A model generated the notes under the pieces. The model had not been told where the DNA came from. It saw only the letters and a program-made list of their open reading frames with translations, and did no database searches. A stretch of DNA of 64,000 nucleotides. It comes from Acholoe squamosa (taxonomy: Eukaryota > Annelida > Polychaeta > Phyllodocida > Polynoidae). Made by a program: the position numbers and the translations under genes. The stretch lies in contig OX439037.1 of the NCBI GenBank assembly GCA_949317995.1, positions 54,222,080-54,286,079 on the forward strand, read 5' to 3'. Position 1 is the stretch's first letter, and the number at the start of each line of letters is the position of its first letter. Below, piece after piece: positions 47,101 through 57,052 of the stretch.

Positions 47101-48454
47101 GCTAACAGTAACCAATTACTCCATGCACCTTGGTTTGTTAGGGGGATTTATGGCAATGTTTCCAGTATCACTTCAAATGATGTTATTTATAGGAACCACG
47201 CTGTCATTTCTGTTGGCGATTGGCATCTTATATGCGTAACCTACAACACCATTTTCTAGGTCGTTTAACAGAGGATTTGTCATGAGGGTTTGCATCGAGG
47301 GCTCAAAAGTCATACCAAGAACTTTTTCGGATGTCTCCTGGATCTTCGCTTTGTCTGGAAATACGCCAGAGATTAGCTCAAGATATGGCTCCTCAAAACA
47401 TGGGTTTTCACTATTCTGCATGGTAACCTGAACACGTGTACATCCTTTCCTTTTATGCTAAATGAACCTTTCACCATCCTTCCCTGGTTCAACCGGCCGT
47501 TTATTTGATAATGGCACAAAAAGAAGTGCAACGGAGGCGGATTATCGATCTTTAATGGAAAGGTGGGCGGAGGGGGCATTGATCTCCACCATGGATCAAA
47601 GAATGAATTTAGAAAAAGGAGTTTTTTTTTCTTCCTTCCTCCCATTATTTGAAGGGCAGGGGGGGGGGGGGGTCAGGCGAAGAACAGAGACTAATCTTTA
47701 TTTTAATTCCTTACCACTAGGTATTCCAGACCGTGTTCCCTGTAACTAATGGCCATGATGAACTTAATGATACTGCTGAAGTTGTCTAGGCGCAGATATA
47801 CACCGTCCGTCTTACGGGCTATGGTACGGTAGAAGGCATCGGAATTGTAGTCCAAGGCATGGATGGCGTAGATACGAACTCCCTAGGGGATAGACAAAAG
47901 GCTTATGTAGTATATATGTTCTTGAGCATATAACCAATATACAAAGGCTACTTATGATACAATACTGTCGAGATACATATCGCCATTTCTATTTTTTGCG
48001 TGGAACTTTGACATTAAACACGAAAAGGGGAGAGAATTTTCGCAAGGTATTATTTCCTCCTCAGTCTTGAATCTATGGTGAAAATTACTATTCGTGACGA
48101 TTTTAGTAGTACCCCATCCCTTGTCCTCCAAAGGGTAGGAGGATGATTTGCAAAATTGCCTGTAACACATGCGTGTTATCAAATAAATTTAAAAAAAACC
48201 CATAAAATTAAGTCTTTGTGTGTGTATGACGCTTAAAACTATATTTATCTTACCATAGCCTTTAGTAGATCAGCCTCGTCCCTCCAACTGACGTTTAACA
48301 CGTTGGCGTAGTAATCCGCCTCGTGAGGAATGTTATCTCCAATCATCACCAGGGAGCGCCTCGAGCCGTGCGTCCAGCTCAACTCCCGTGATACCTGGTG
48401 TAGTACCAGCTCATAGGCCTCTGGGAGGTCTCCCCCAGCTGTCTGTTGTACCTG

Positions 48455-48523
<69 letters not shown>

Positions 48524-51500
48524 AACGCGTTATATTGTAATGTTGTAATATGGAACAAGTAATTAATGGAAATGTCATGACGGGTGACTGATATCAAACA
48601 ACAACATATTTGATATCAGTCACACGATTATTACACGATTAATCAATAGATAATCAATAGAATATCAATAAATTTAATTTGAAAAAAAAATCCATGCCAG
48701 GACCGGGACTCGATGTGCTACAGACAGCTCCATACCTTTTATAGAGGCAAAAGGGTAGACCAGGCCGGGATGCGAACCCCTGTACCTAACATTCAGAGCG
48801 CGACTTGCTGACCACTAGACTATCGTCACACACACCTCAGCACCCGGCAGCTGCTGGTTTGGTTTGATTACGTCCAGCAGCAACGTATGTCCTCGTGTAT
48901 AGGCCTGGTCAATTTGCCACTTAGTACCGAGGTTTAGGAAGTAGGTAGTACTAATACAAGCCTGGGCTCATAAAAGGGGAAATACGGTATCATGCTGTCA
49001 CGGCTATGGGTGTAATCCTAACTTATTTCTACTGCTGCTATTATCATCAGTCCCTGTGCCCTGCCGTTGGCAATAGAATTCTCGTAGGATTTAACATGTG
49101 ACATATGACATGTAAGATGTGCCTGTTATCAATGGATAACAGCACTGGGTGCCTGTTATCCATGGATAACAGCACACCTTACAATGGTAATGATGCATGC
49201 ATCATGGTATGCAATATCGACAGATATCAGAATGGGAATATCCACAAAAAGAACCCAAAATCACAAAAGTCATGTAATAAGTCATGTTAACTCCCGTGAT
49301 ACCTGGTGTAGTACCAGCTCATAGGCCTCTGGGAGGTCTCCCCCCGCTGTCTGTTGTACCTATTTGTATATATGTATAAAGCGTTATATTGTGATGCATA
49401 TACATAATATTAATTCAAATGATACCATTATATCTCGCATATAAGGTACGCCATGCCTAAAGTCTTAGGCAAAACTTGAACCCATGCCGGACCTATAAGG
49501 CGCATCTGCCATCATATGTGGATCAACATGGTAAAAGGCATAGCAAGTAATGTATGTTTGATTCTTTATGTACGCACCCCTTAATTTGAAGCCCGGGATA
49601 GCCTATATAAGCCGCGCCTTATGCATGGGTATTATGGTACACAAATGTAGTACCAGTGTACCTCATAGGTCTCATGGAGGTCATGCCAAACCGCCAATTG
49701 TATGCAAATTACCTTTGGGTAATTCCAATAAAAGATGTTTTAGAATTTTCCAAACACATGCCGCATAACTAATAGGGGTTTTGCAAGATTCATTTTGCGT
49801 TCAGGGGAGGTTTGGAAAATTTTCGTGCATATTCCTCATTCTAGTAGGACTAGTTGCAGGGGTTCAGTCTAATACCGGGGTATTTTTCATCTGTTCAACT
49901 GATTAAATATCTATTCAACTGAATAAATTGAAGCTGTATCGTTATGAGTGAGTGAGTAATAGATGTTTAACGCCATTTCGACAGCTAAGGTCATATCCAT
50001 GGCGAGAACGACATTACACAATTTCACAGAGGAATGTGTCGGTGCCCGCGCATATGTGCACCACACACATCCGAGGGAATAGGAAAGAGGAGATATAGAC
50101 CCTTTTAAGTGGGCTAGGGAAGCCCGTATCGTTATGATAACCGAGCAGTACGATTATAATAAATGACAGAAAAGCAATTGATTTACATCACATGATTAAT
50201 GAAAAGAACATTCACTTACCGAAGTAACAAAGTTTTGTAGCCTATCCACGTCTGTGGTGAAGTCTATCCAGGTGGAGGCGTACGTCTTCTTGGCGTCCTG
50301 CCAGTCTCCATGTGCAAACACAGCGATGCGGATACCTGGGATGTCACTCTGTAGCCGAGTGATCATGTCTGACACCACTTGACGCACCTGGGGGTGGACA
50401 CAACAGGACTGTGGTCACTCAGGTCAAGGTTTTTTCTGTTTTTATATTGGGATCAGAGTCATTCTATGTCCATTACTCATACAGGGGACTGTCCCAAGGG
50501 TTAGAGGGTCAAGCAGGAGTATGTGGATAAGGAGAAAAAAATGCGAGCTAATTCTTTTGGCATAAAGTGCTGTGTGTATTCCGTTATGGTCTATTATTTG
50601 ATCATTGATTATAGGTCCTATAGTTAATTTTGTATAACATATATAGTCTAGGGTTACAATAGTTGAAAACGAACAGGAAAATATTTGTTTTTCGATCACA
50701 CCTAATTACATTTTCCCACCAAGTATAATTACAAGCTTTTTCTTCCCATTTTCGCTTTCATGGCGGTGTCTTGTATTTTCTCTGATATACTTGCAACATC
50801 TAAACCCTTTTCAGTTTACACGGGAAAATAGATTCAGAAAGGGACCAAGTGGGTGTGGGACAGTCATGCCGCCCCGGGCATATCCCTTTGTGCTATATCA
50901 GGCGTCAATACCCGTCTGTGCCTCGACATATATATTTCGACAACATACCCTGGGGCTGCACAGGCAGACCTGACAACCCTTTCTATATACTACTCAATAT
51001 TCCACGGTACTAATGGTCGCATTAGGAAATTGGGGCTGTGTACAAATGACGTCATGCAGGAGGGGGGGAGGGGGGGTCAGGCCCGGCATGACGGAATTAA
51101 TTTTCCATATATCTTCAGCATTGCAAAATTGGCAAAAAACATGACAAGGGGGGAGGGGGGGGGGTCCAAAATGGTCCAAAAAAGCATGACGTCATTTGTA
51201 CACAGCCCCATACCGAAACCTTAATCATCCAGTGGCGGATTAAAGTAGGGCGGGGTCGAGGGCCAGGGCGTTTGCCAAAAATAAAAGATGAAAAAAGAGA
51301 AGAAACGGAAACAATTGAGGCCACATAAAGGGCTCACCCCTCCTTTTAAAAATCCTGGAGCCCCAACTGCCCTCCTGTACGTGACACTTCGAGAATAAAT
51401 AAAAACATGGTATTCAACTGCAACCGAATATTCACTGATTTTAAACATAATAAATACAGGGGGGTACTCACACACTATGCTGACTGACTCGGTGGTGAAT

Positions 51501-52303
51501 CCAAACATTTTTGGAAGTTCTGAATCTATAATCCAAGAGGTGAACTTATTCATTGAATCGATATTATCATCCCACACTCCCCTTCAATGAGGCCAAAAAA
51601 AGGTTCAATTTCCGGTCACCCGACCTTCCTCAGCTAAAAGGGGCCGACCTCAGATTTTTGGAGGAAATTATCATATTTTTTTTCAATATTTTTCATATTT
51701 TTAATGTTTTTTTTCCACATTATTAACATTTATTATGTTTTGCAAATTTACTTGTGTCCAGGTGTAGAATCCAGCACTTTTGCCCAAGAACTTTGAGTTT
51801 TGGCTGGTATGATAGATGAAATTGATTACCCATGACTCAATAATCAATGATATCAATAAAACATATAGTCCAAAATGTGGTTCAGCAAAAAAGAATAAAA
51901 AAAAAAAAAGAAGTCCGACCTACCTACCTCCCCTTTTTGGACCATGTTACCGGAAACTTACAATTTTTTTAGACCTGAGTTTTCATGATATTCTAGTAGC
52001 CTTACGTACCTTTGTTAGTACAGGGTACATGGAGCCGGTGGTGTCAAAGGAGAAGACCATCTCCACCACCCCCTGGTCGTCCTCGTCAGTTACTGCTGGG
52101 TCTGTACATCTCACAGCTCCCACCAACAGAACCGCCACCTGCAGGAGAAAGCACAGGACGGCCAATTAACCAATGGGATATTAAAAAGACAGTTTGTGTA
52201 CGCAACTTGCTATCTTAAAATTGTGAAAACAAGGCTTACCAGTGAGGACAAAACACATACGGGTACTGATCTAAAATGTATTGAAAAGTGCTCTTTGTAG
52301 GTC
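34900..52303 (-). CDS. ITIH-like secreted protein with extra N-terminal VWA domain (21 coding exons)
   Basis: Exons, 5' to 3': 52303-52240, 52138-52010, 50387-50220, 48451-48254, 47882-47715, 47427-47245, 46544-46362, 46094-45922, 45657-45547, 44936-44689, 43417-43254, 42813-42679, 42245-42092, 41755-41502, 39801-39568, 39289-39068, 38867-38768, 38594-38472, 37950-37837, 37484-37116, 35198-34900. All introns are AG/GT and all phases agree, giving 1263 codons plus stop. Order: hydrophobic signal-like segment ([11 protein letters not shown]), VWA1, linker, VIT, VWA2, ITIH_C. ITIH heavy chains are extracellular proteins that become attached to glycosaminoglycans. The first exon needs two bases from an unseen upstream exon, so the start Met is missing. 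An added N-terminal VWA is not part of the vertebrate ITIH layout. Confidence 0.88.
35371..35748. repeat. Nested inverted repeats in the last intron of the ITIH-like gene
   Basis: GGACACCACAGATTAAAGC (35371-35389) pairs with 35731-35749, and GAAGTACTAAAAGAGTGTC (35565-35583) pairs with 35698-35716 with one mismatch. It looks like a foldback element. Confidence 0.65.
36179..36577. repeat. Foldback element with GTCTCGTCCG ends in the last intron
   Basis: ATTCGGATGAGGGTCTCGTC (36179-36198) is matched in reverse at 36550-36577. Inside, CTAAGACACAGG/CCTGTGTCTTAG and GTCCCGTTTCTTAG motifs occur repeatedly in both orientations. Confidence 0.7.
37116..38867 (-). CDS. ITIH-like gene, ITIH_C region (exons 17-20)
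   Basis: Exon 38867-38768 gives [15 protein letters not shown], the conserved end of the ITIH post-VWA region, then an acidic stretch. Exon 38594-38472 is a Ser/Arg/Gly-rich basic linker. Exon 37950-37837 opens ITIH_C with [19 protein letters not shown]. Exon 37484-37116 continues with VNGLIVGKK and LREDH-type strands to [11 protein letters not shown]. In vertebrate heavy chains the precursor is cut after the Asp of DPHF and the Asp is esterified to chondroitin sulfate or hyaluronan; the motif is intact here. Confidence 0.88.
38700..38729. repeat. Perfect 30 bp palindrome in a short intron
   Basis: CCAATGTCTTATTCA is followed directly by its exact reverse complement. It lies in the 173-base intron between exons 17 and 18 of the ITIH-like gene. 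Confidence 0.9.
39068..42813 (-). CDS. ITIH-like gene, second VWA domain and post-VWA region (exons 12-16)
   Basis: Exon 42813-42679 encodes [20 protein letters not shown] and the MIDAS motif DTSGS. Exon 42245-42092 has [12 protein letters not shown]. Exon 41755-41502 has [11 protein letters not shown] (MIDAS Thr) and [13 protein letters not shown] (MIDAS Asp). All metal-coordinating positions are therefore present, consistent with a divalent-cation-dependent ligand site. Exons 39801-39568 and 39289-39068 give the post-VWA segment, including [18 protein letters not shown] and [15 protein letters not shown], both typical of ITIH proteins. Confidence 0.92.
40055..41440. repeat. 1.4 kb intronic minisatellite with higher-order structure
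   Basis: Units of 23-24 bases (type CACCCCCATTTCCTACACTA then CTCA) are repeated about 55 times between exons 14 and 15 of the ITIH-like gene. A six-unit block is repeated with a 143-base period (40647 and 40790), showing recent segmental expansion. Confidence 0.9.
43254..46094 (-). CDS. ITIH-like gene, VIT domain (exons 8-11)
   Basis: Exon 46094-45922 opens the VIT domain ([37 protein letters not shown]). The short exon 45657-45547 gives [19 protein letters not shown] and the AGHVAAT strand. Exon 44936-44689 has [17 protein letters not shown] and [16 protein letters not shown]. Exon 43417-43254 leads to [10 protein letters not shown] before the VWA. The split codons between 45922, 45657, 45547 and 44936 join correctly. 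The VIT domain is the diagnostic module of ITIH-type proteins. Confidence 0.92.
44246..44370. repeat. Small intronic inverted repeat
   Basis: GAATAGACAATGACTTTCTT with CACAT and a CTGTCTGCTGTC inner part pairs imperfectly with the reverse strand at 44323-44370. A stem of about 40 bases is possible. Confidence 0.55.
46362..47427 (-). CDS. ITIH-like gene, linker exons 6-7
   Basis: Exon 47427-47245 (61 codons) encodes [20 protein letters not shown] and further residues without a recognised domain. Exon 46544-46362 (61 codons) starts [19 protein letters not shown], a heptad-like helix, then a Thr/Arg-rich stretch. They connect VWA1 to the VIT domain. Membership in the gene rests on phase (0/0/0), strand and splice sites. 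Confidence 0.75.
47715..52303 (-). CDS. ITIH-like gene, signal-like exon and first VWA domain (exons 1-5)
   Basis: Exon 52303-52240 has one leading base and ends CVLSSL; joined to 52138-52010 it gives a hydrophobic run ([17 protein letters not shown]) like a signal peptide, then acidic residues and [20 protein letters not shown] with a MIDAS-like DTTGS. Exon 50387-50220 has [19 protein letters not shown]. Exon 48451-48254 has [19 protein letters not shown] and [18 protein letters not shown]. Exon 47882-47715 has [20 protein letters not shown]. The AGGDLPEA and GDNIPHE motifs are closer to the vwkA/hemicentin-like VWA type than to the ITIH VWA. No in-frame Met precedes the hydrophobic run in exon 1. 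Confidence 0.85.
48456..48518. repeat. TA microsatellite abutting an exon acceptor
   Basis: An almost pure (TA)n lies directly upstream (transcript sense) of the acceptor of exon 4 of the ITIH-like gene, in the place normally taken by a polypyrimidine tract. Confidence 0.9.
48583..48623. repeat. Short hairpin
   Basis: GTGACTGATATCAAA and its exact reverse complement are separated by about 10 bases. Confidence 0.7.
48761..48826 (-). repeat. tRNA-derived SINE fragment
   Basis: On the minus strand an A-box-like TAGTCTAGTGG and a B-box-like GGTTCGCATCC occur at tRNA spacing. The ends do not form an acceptor stem. It lies in an intron of the ITIH-like gene. Confidence 0.55.
49289..49359 (-). pseudogene. 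Partial duplicate of ITIH-like exon 4 (pseudo-exon)
   Basis: 71 bases match the 5' part of exon 4 (48381-48451) with one substitution, and the similarity continues into the acceptor and the TA tract (to about 49405). The copy lacks the 3' part and has no GT donor at its break, so it should not be spliced in productively. Confidence 0.85.
49948..50125 (-). mobile_element. SINE copy 2 (reverse) with 12 bp target-site duplication
   Basis: Same SINE as 8754 and 56550, inserted in an intron of the ITIH-like gene. GTATCGTTATGA flanks it at 49936-49947 and 50126-50137. Confidence 0.88.
51032..51209. mobile_element. MITE copy 1 with perfect 26 bp inverted ends
   Basis: 178 bases starting GGGGCTGTGTACAAATGACG and ending with the reverse complement. 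Each end includes TGACGTCA. The centre has two long G tracts. It is intronic in the ITIH-like gene and almost identical to 56293-56469. Confidence 0.9.
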
Positions 52304-52317
52304 CTGTAGGAAAAAGG

Positions 52318-52357
52318 AGAGAGAGGTAGAGAGGTAGAGAGAGAGAAACACAGAGAG

Positions 52358-52416
<59 letters not shown>

Positions 52417-52511
52417 GACAGAGACAGACAGACAGACAGACGTAGCGGGCGGGGATACAGATGGAGGGGGAGCAGGGGGAGGGACTAGAAAGAAAGGGGG
52501 GACAGGTTCAC

Positions 52512-52574
<63 letters not shown>

Positions 52575-52620
52575 GAGAGACAGAGAGAGACAGAGAGATA
52601 AAGAGTGACATAGAGAGGTG
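52318..52620. repeat. GA / CAGA microsatellite
   Basis: Repeated (GA)n with (CAGA)n blocks. In the sense of the ITIH-like gene it is a (TC)n tract lying just upstream of the exon 1 acceptor. Confidence 0.92.
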
Positions 52621-52649
52621 AGGGGGTGGAGAGAATGAGAAAAACTAAT

Positions 52650-55600
52650 TACAGAATAGAAGGCAGACAGAGACAATATGACTTTTATAAGGTATACATA
52701 CAATGTCTATTTATAGATTGTTTCTCTTGCCCTACCCTGGTGCATGCACTGTGCTTCCTTTCCGTCTGTTTGGAGAAATAACACATAAGAGTCAAACTGC
52801 GTTACCATGGCAAAAGAAGAACATTTCCATACAAGTGGTGAAAGAACCAAGTGACACAATATAAAAACAGACAATAGATTCTTACAGTCTGGTGACAGCA
52901 TGTATGGTGACTGGCACAATGCTGTAGACAATTCCGTGTCAGTCAGTCAGAGTATTGTTACAGACTTGTATATTAAACTATGGCATGTGTTTTGGACGAT
53001 GCAGTGGGCATGATGTCGAGTCGTGACAATACACCTATTTTTCATGTTTTCTTTGCATATCTGTGTTGTTGACTCTATCGATGTAGACTTTGTTCCAATT
53101 ATCGCCAATTCATGAATTGAATTTAAGAAAATGCATGTAGGCCTAATAATGTGTGCTTACGCTTTTAGCATTTCTTATTTGTATCTATGTTTAAACGGTA
53201 GATATAGCCTATCTGTACTATACTACAGTGGTCAGTCAAAAAGTCTTATACAAGTTAACATTCTCAGAAAAAAACAACAACCATGAACCCCTTCAGTAAG
53301 AACCAACTCGGAACACATTATAAGTCGTTTTAAGGTTTTGGAAATACCAAGTGGTTGATAATGTATTGATTACTTGTTTATTAGATCTAGGTCCCAGGAT
53401 CTGGGTATTTGATAGAATTGATGTTATGTTTATTACAGTTATCTTAATTTAGCTTCCGAGTGGTGACTTCCAATCCATATCTATCAAAAGGCAAAAGGCT
53501 CAACTACACTGAAAAAAGTCTTCCTGACAAAGTGACATGTATACCTATGTCAACCTGATTTGACACAGAGAGCACATGTCATTGGGACAAGTGCACATAT
53601 GTCACCGTGACAACTGTAGCACACAGTAATCCTCATATGATTTGACATGCCTTAAAATGCCATGTCATCTGTGAGTTGACTAGGGTCACGGCCATATTAA
53701 AGGCACTTGATGGTTTGACATACATAATTGTTCTAGGATATTCCACTAGATGGGGCAAACAACCATTTTGGTACCAGGATTAATCACTACCAAGAGTTAC
53801 TACCAACACTTGAGGCATTTGGTGTATCTCTGTCATTTTGTTTTCATGAAAAATAGATCACTAAGATTTGTAAATACTATCAATGAATGATAGTGAATTC
53901 TATTTCATTGTTAAATTTGCACTTGTTATTGAACATCAAAATAGATACCCACAATCCTGAATTCCTCAACAGAAGAGACTAGACACCTTATGTGTGGGTC
54001 AGTGAAAATACCAAAAGATAGTATGCTAACCCACAATCTATAATCTCAGTATCTACAGTACATGGAGAAATATGGCATTGCCATGCATCTCCATGCCATT
54101 GTCTTATGGACTGCATAGAGGTCCTCAGTCAAGAAGAAGTGCCTTGTTGTTGCAGGTCTGTGGGACTATGATATCCCCTGCCTTCTATTATAGGCCTGCC
54201 TTGATTGAACCATTGATACATAGCTATTGACTGGTCTTGGTCCTTACATAATTGTCTCACATTATTACCTAGCACTCAGGTGCATAGATCAGGAATATGT
54301 GACATGTCTTCATTATGCATGTCAAGTGGAGTTGACGAACCAAATGAACCTCATTTGCCATGCCTTCATACATGTCATGTGGGAGACAAATTGTGACCTG
54401 TGCAGTATGCGTCAAAGCAATCAGTGTTCTTCTCTCTGTGTATATCCAGATGGTACTAGAAAAATAGTCGCAGCATTGTGTGCAAGGGTGAAGACATCGA
54501 GTCTATTAGCATTGATTGTACCGTTGTGCATGGTGTTATGTTTCTCCCAAGTTTTAACCCCTGATTTTAAACATATTCTGGAGATGGTTGGTTACCTTTA
54601 TGAAATATAATAACTATACCCAAACAAGAAAGAGAATAGCAATACTCAATTAATAGTTTTCCTTTTTCTTACATCCACGTTGTATTGAGATGCATCAATA
54701 GTCTGGTTATTCTATACCAAAGAGATTGTTCAACTAAGCATATTGTATTTGAGGTAATCGAGTTACATCAACCATGTCCTGAAGGCATCGAGTTTAACAA
54801 TAGAGGATTGATCTCAATAGAACGATAGGGATTCACTTGTGTTTTCCCCAGCGCAAGTACATCTTCACACAATAGTTACAGTAGGGGTGAGAGCTCTGAC
54901 TATATAATAGATAGACACGGGAGGCGAATAGTTCTGATACTTTTTGATGTGAAAGGATTTGCATGCGAAGCACATAGGATATACACAAACATCTCGAGAT
55001 CTATCAAATGATAACTGCTGTAGGCCAAAGGGATTTTCTTCGTTATTCAATAATAAAACGATTTGATGCCCTGCTGATTTTATAAAGCAAGCCACAAATC
55101 AAAGTTTATTGGCGTATAAGCAATTTTATTACGTCTGTGTTGGAAGTTAGGTTCGGTGTTTGAGAGAAATGCACATCTGAGCAAGTGATCAAAATCAGAA
55201 TGTCTTCAAAAACTGGAAGTAAATTTCTGATGCGAGGAACCTCTATCATTCTATCGAGATACAGTGCCCCCTAGCTCATTGAACAAATTCTTATTAATTC
55301 GACAGGGCTATGCTCAGACGTTTTCCAAAAGACTGTTTCGTACCATATTAACCATGTTTGATATAGTATAAAACTGGTATCGCTAGATGATTAATCACTC
55401 CTCCTGTAAAAGGTATAAGTTACAAAGGGGCAAGCTACAAGATTTGTAGTTGGGTGCATATATAGGTCTAGGGGGGAAGGTCACATAGGCCTATACATTC
55501 TACGTTATAGCCTTGACAAGGTCACTTGAATTATTTGACACTTGAACAAAAAGCATGGTTTGAGAGATGTGGTTTTTCTCCCTAGAAGTAAATATAATCC

Positions 55601-56290
55601 ATCCTCCTCCCGTGACCTAAAGGCCACTTATCTCTGACTTGTGACCGATTTTCAACTTTAAGATCAAACTTCGAAACAGTTACTTCATACTCCATGGGAT
55701 CATTTGGGAATATAAGTCATATTTTTTCTCACCAATAGATAAAGTATAAAATTGCACAGGCTAGGATGGATTTCCTCTGTTTCTTAGCGGGACAAGAAGA
55801 GATTAAACATACTATTTTCAGAGCATCTAAACAGTTGTAAAATCAGAATATGACGAGTAAAATGATCATTCCAAGAAACAAAAAAAAATTGTAGAATGGT
55901 CTCAAATGTATAATTCACACATATATTCCGTATTTCTTCATTATCAATTATCTGTCACTCTATGTATGTTAAATGACAGTGTCCCCTTTGCCCCTGTACG
56001 AACGATTTCATTTAGTGTATGTGCCTACCGGGTTTCTAGACTTTGACGATGAACTTATCTGCATCATGGATCACAACTGAGTATCGCTGTGTTTTGTGAA
56101 CATCTTGTGTTTCATTTAGCCCCCATAGTTGTTGTGTTCTTTGCTGCCCTTGCTATGTGTCCTTTGTCTTGATGCAACATCTCTCAATCGAGTGATACTA
56201 TTGTCAAATAAAGACATTAATCCGTTTCTTGATCTACAGTATGGCCCTGTGTTTTTCTGTATTGAAAATTTAAAATGACTTGACTCTGCG
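52650..56290. other. No gene recognised; presumed upstream region of the ITIH-like gene
   Basis: The missing start exon is expected here or further right. ORFs such as 54227-54610 (plus, 127 codons) have no domain or splice support. A CACTGAAAAAAG motif at 53508 is like the start of some MITEs, but no matching end was found. Confidence 0.35.
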
Positions 56291-56292
56291 TT

Positions 56293-56469
56293 GGGGCTGT
56301 GTACAAATGACGTCATGCAGGAGGGGGGGAGGGGGGGTCAGGCCCGGCATGACGGAATTAATTTTCCATATATCTTCAGCATTGCAAAATTGGCAAAAAA
56401 CATGACAAGGGGGGAGGGGGGGGGTCCAAAATGGTCCAAAAAAGCATGACGTCATTTGTACACAGCCCC
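56293..56469. mobile_element. MITE copy 2 with perfect 26 bp inverted ends and GTT duplication
   Basis: Nearly identical to 51032-51209. GTT flanks both sides (56290-56292 and 56470-56472), a probable 3 bp target duplication. Confidence 0.9.
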
Positions 56470-56549
56470 GTTTATGTGATTTTCCAAATTTAGTAATTGT
56501 CAAAGAAAGCATTTCTCAAACTCAACCATCAATGTTTCTCCCTCGACAT

Positions 56550-56733
56550 CCTGGGCTTCCCTAGCCCACTTAAAAGGGTCTATATCTCCTGTTTCCTATC
56601 CCCTCAGATGTGTGTGGTGCACATATGCGCGGGCATTGGCACATTCCTTTGTGAATTTGTGTAATGTAGTTCTCGCCATGAATATGACCTTAGCTGTCGA
56701 AATGGTGTTAAACATCTATTACTCACTCACTCT
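56550..56733 (+). mobile_element. SINE copy 3 with target-site duplication
   Basis: Third copy of the SINE at 8754. CTCGACAT is repeated at 56542-56549 and 56734-56741, and the tail is (ACTC)n. Confidence 0.85.
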
Positions 56734-56949
56734 CTCGACATGCATGACGCATAGTGAACTTGTCAATAAGTATATTGCCTGTGGTCTAATTTACATTCTT
56801 ATGCCAACAATAACACAGTTTCTGAATAAATATGTCAGACCTGAATCATGGGCGTGAAGTTGAAGTTAATTGTGGCCCGTAGAGAACCAGGCCAGCTAGA
56901 TCTATATGTTTCTAGGTGAAAGTGAAACGAGATGTATAAATGTTCTCAC

Positions 56950-57052
56950 CCTTCACCAACACCATCTCGCCGGATATCTCTGTTTGAACTTTACAGGAAG
57001 CGTAGCTTATAAGTTGTAGAGACGTTAAAACAAATAGGTGGTGTATAAACAT
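56950..57052 (-). CDS. Candidate first exon with signal-peptide-like sequence
   Basis: Met 57052 opens MFIHHLFVLTSLQLISYASC, a convincing hydrophobic leader, and the frame meets a GTGAGA donor after 34 codons plus one base. The phase (1) does not fit exon 1 of the ITIH-like gene, which needs two bases. It would need an intervening exon or belong to another gene. No partner exon was found. Confidence 0.25.

Noticed and set aside
48761..48826. Working tRNA gene
   Set aside because: A and B boxes are present but the acceptor stem does not pair; the same holds at 13520, 14520, 62626 and 63085.
49640..49685. Third copy of the ITIH-like exon 4 fragment
   Set aside because: Similarity (GTAGTACCAG, CTCATAGG, GGAGGTC) is too short and broken to be sure.
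52210..52703. Ser/Leu-rich ORFs on the minus strand
   Set aside because: They are read through the GA/CAGA microsatellite. Only the last 64 bases (52240-52303) are kept as an exon.
53505..53700. Possible MITE starting CACTGAAAAAAG
   Set aside because: No matching inverted end was found nearby; only the start motif is suggestive.
54227..54610. 127-codon ORF on the plus strand
   Set aside because: No recognisable domain, no splice context, and codon content like background.
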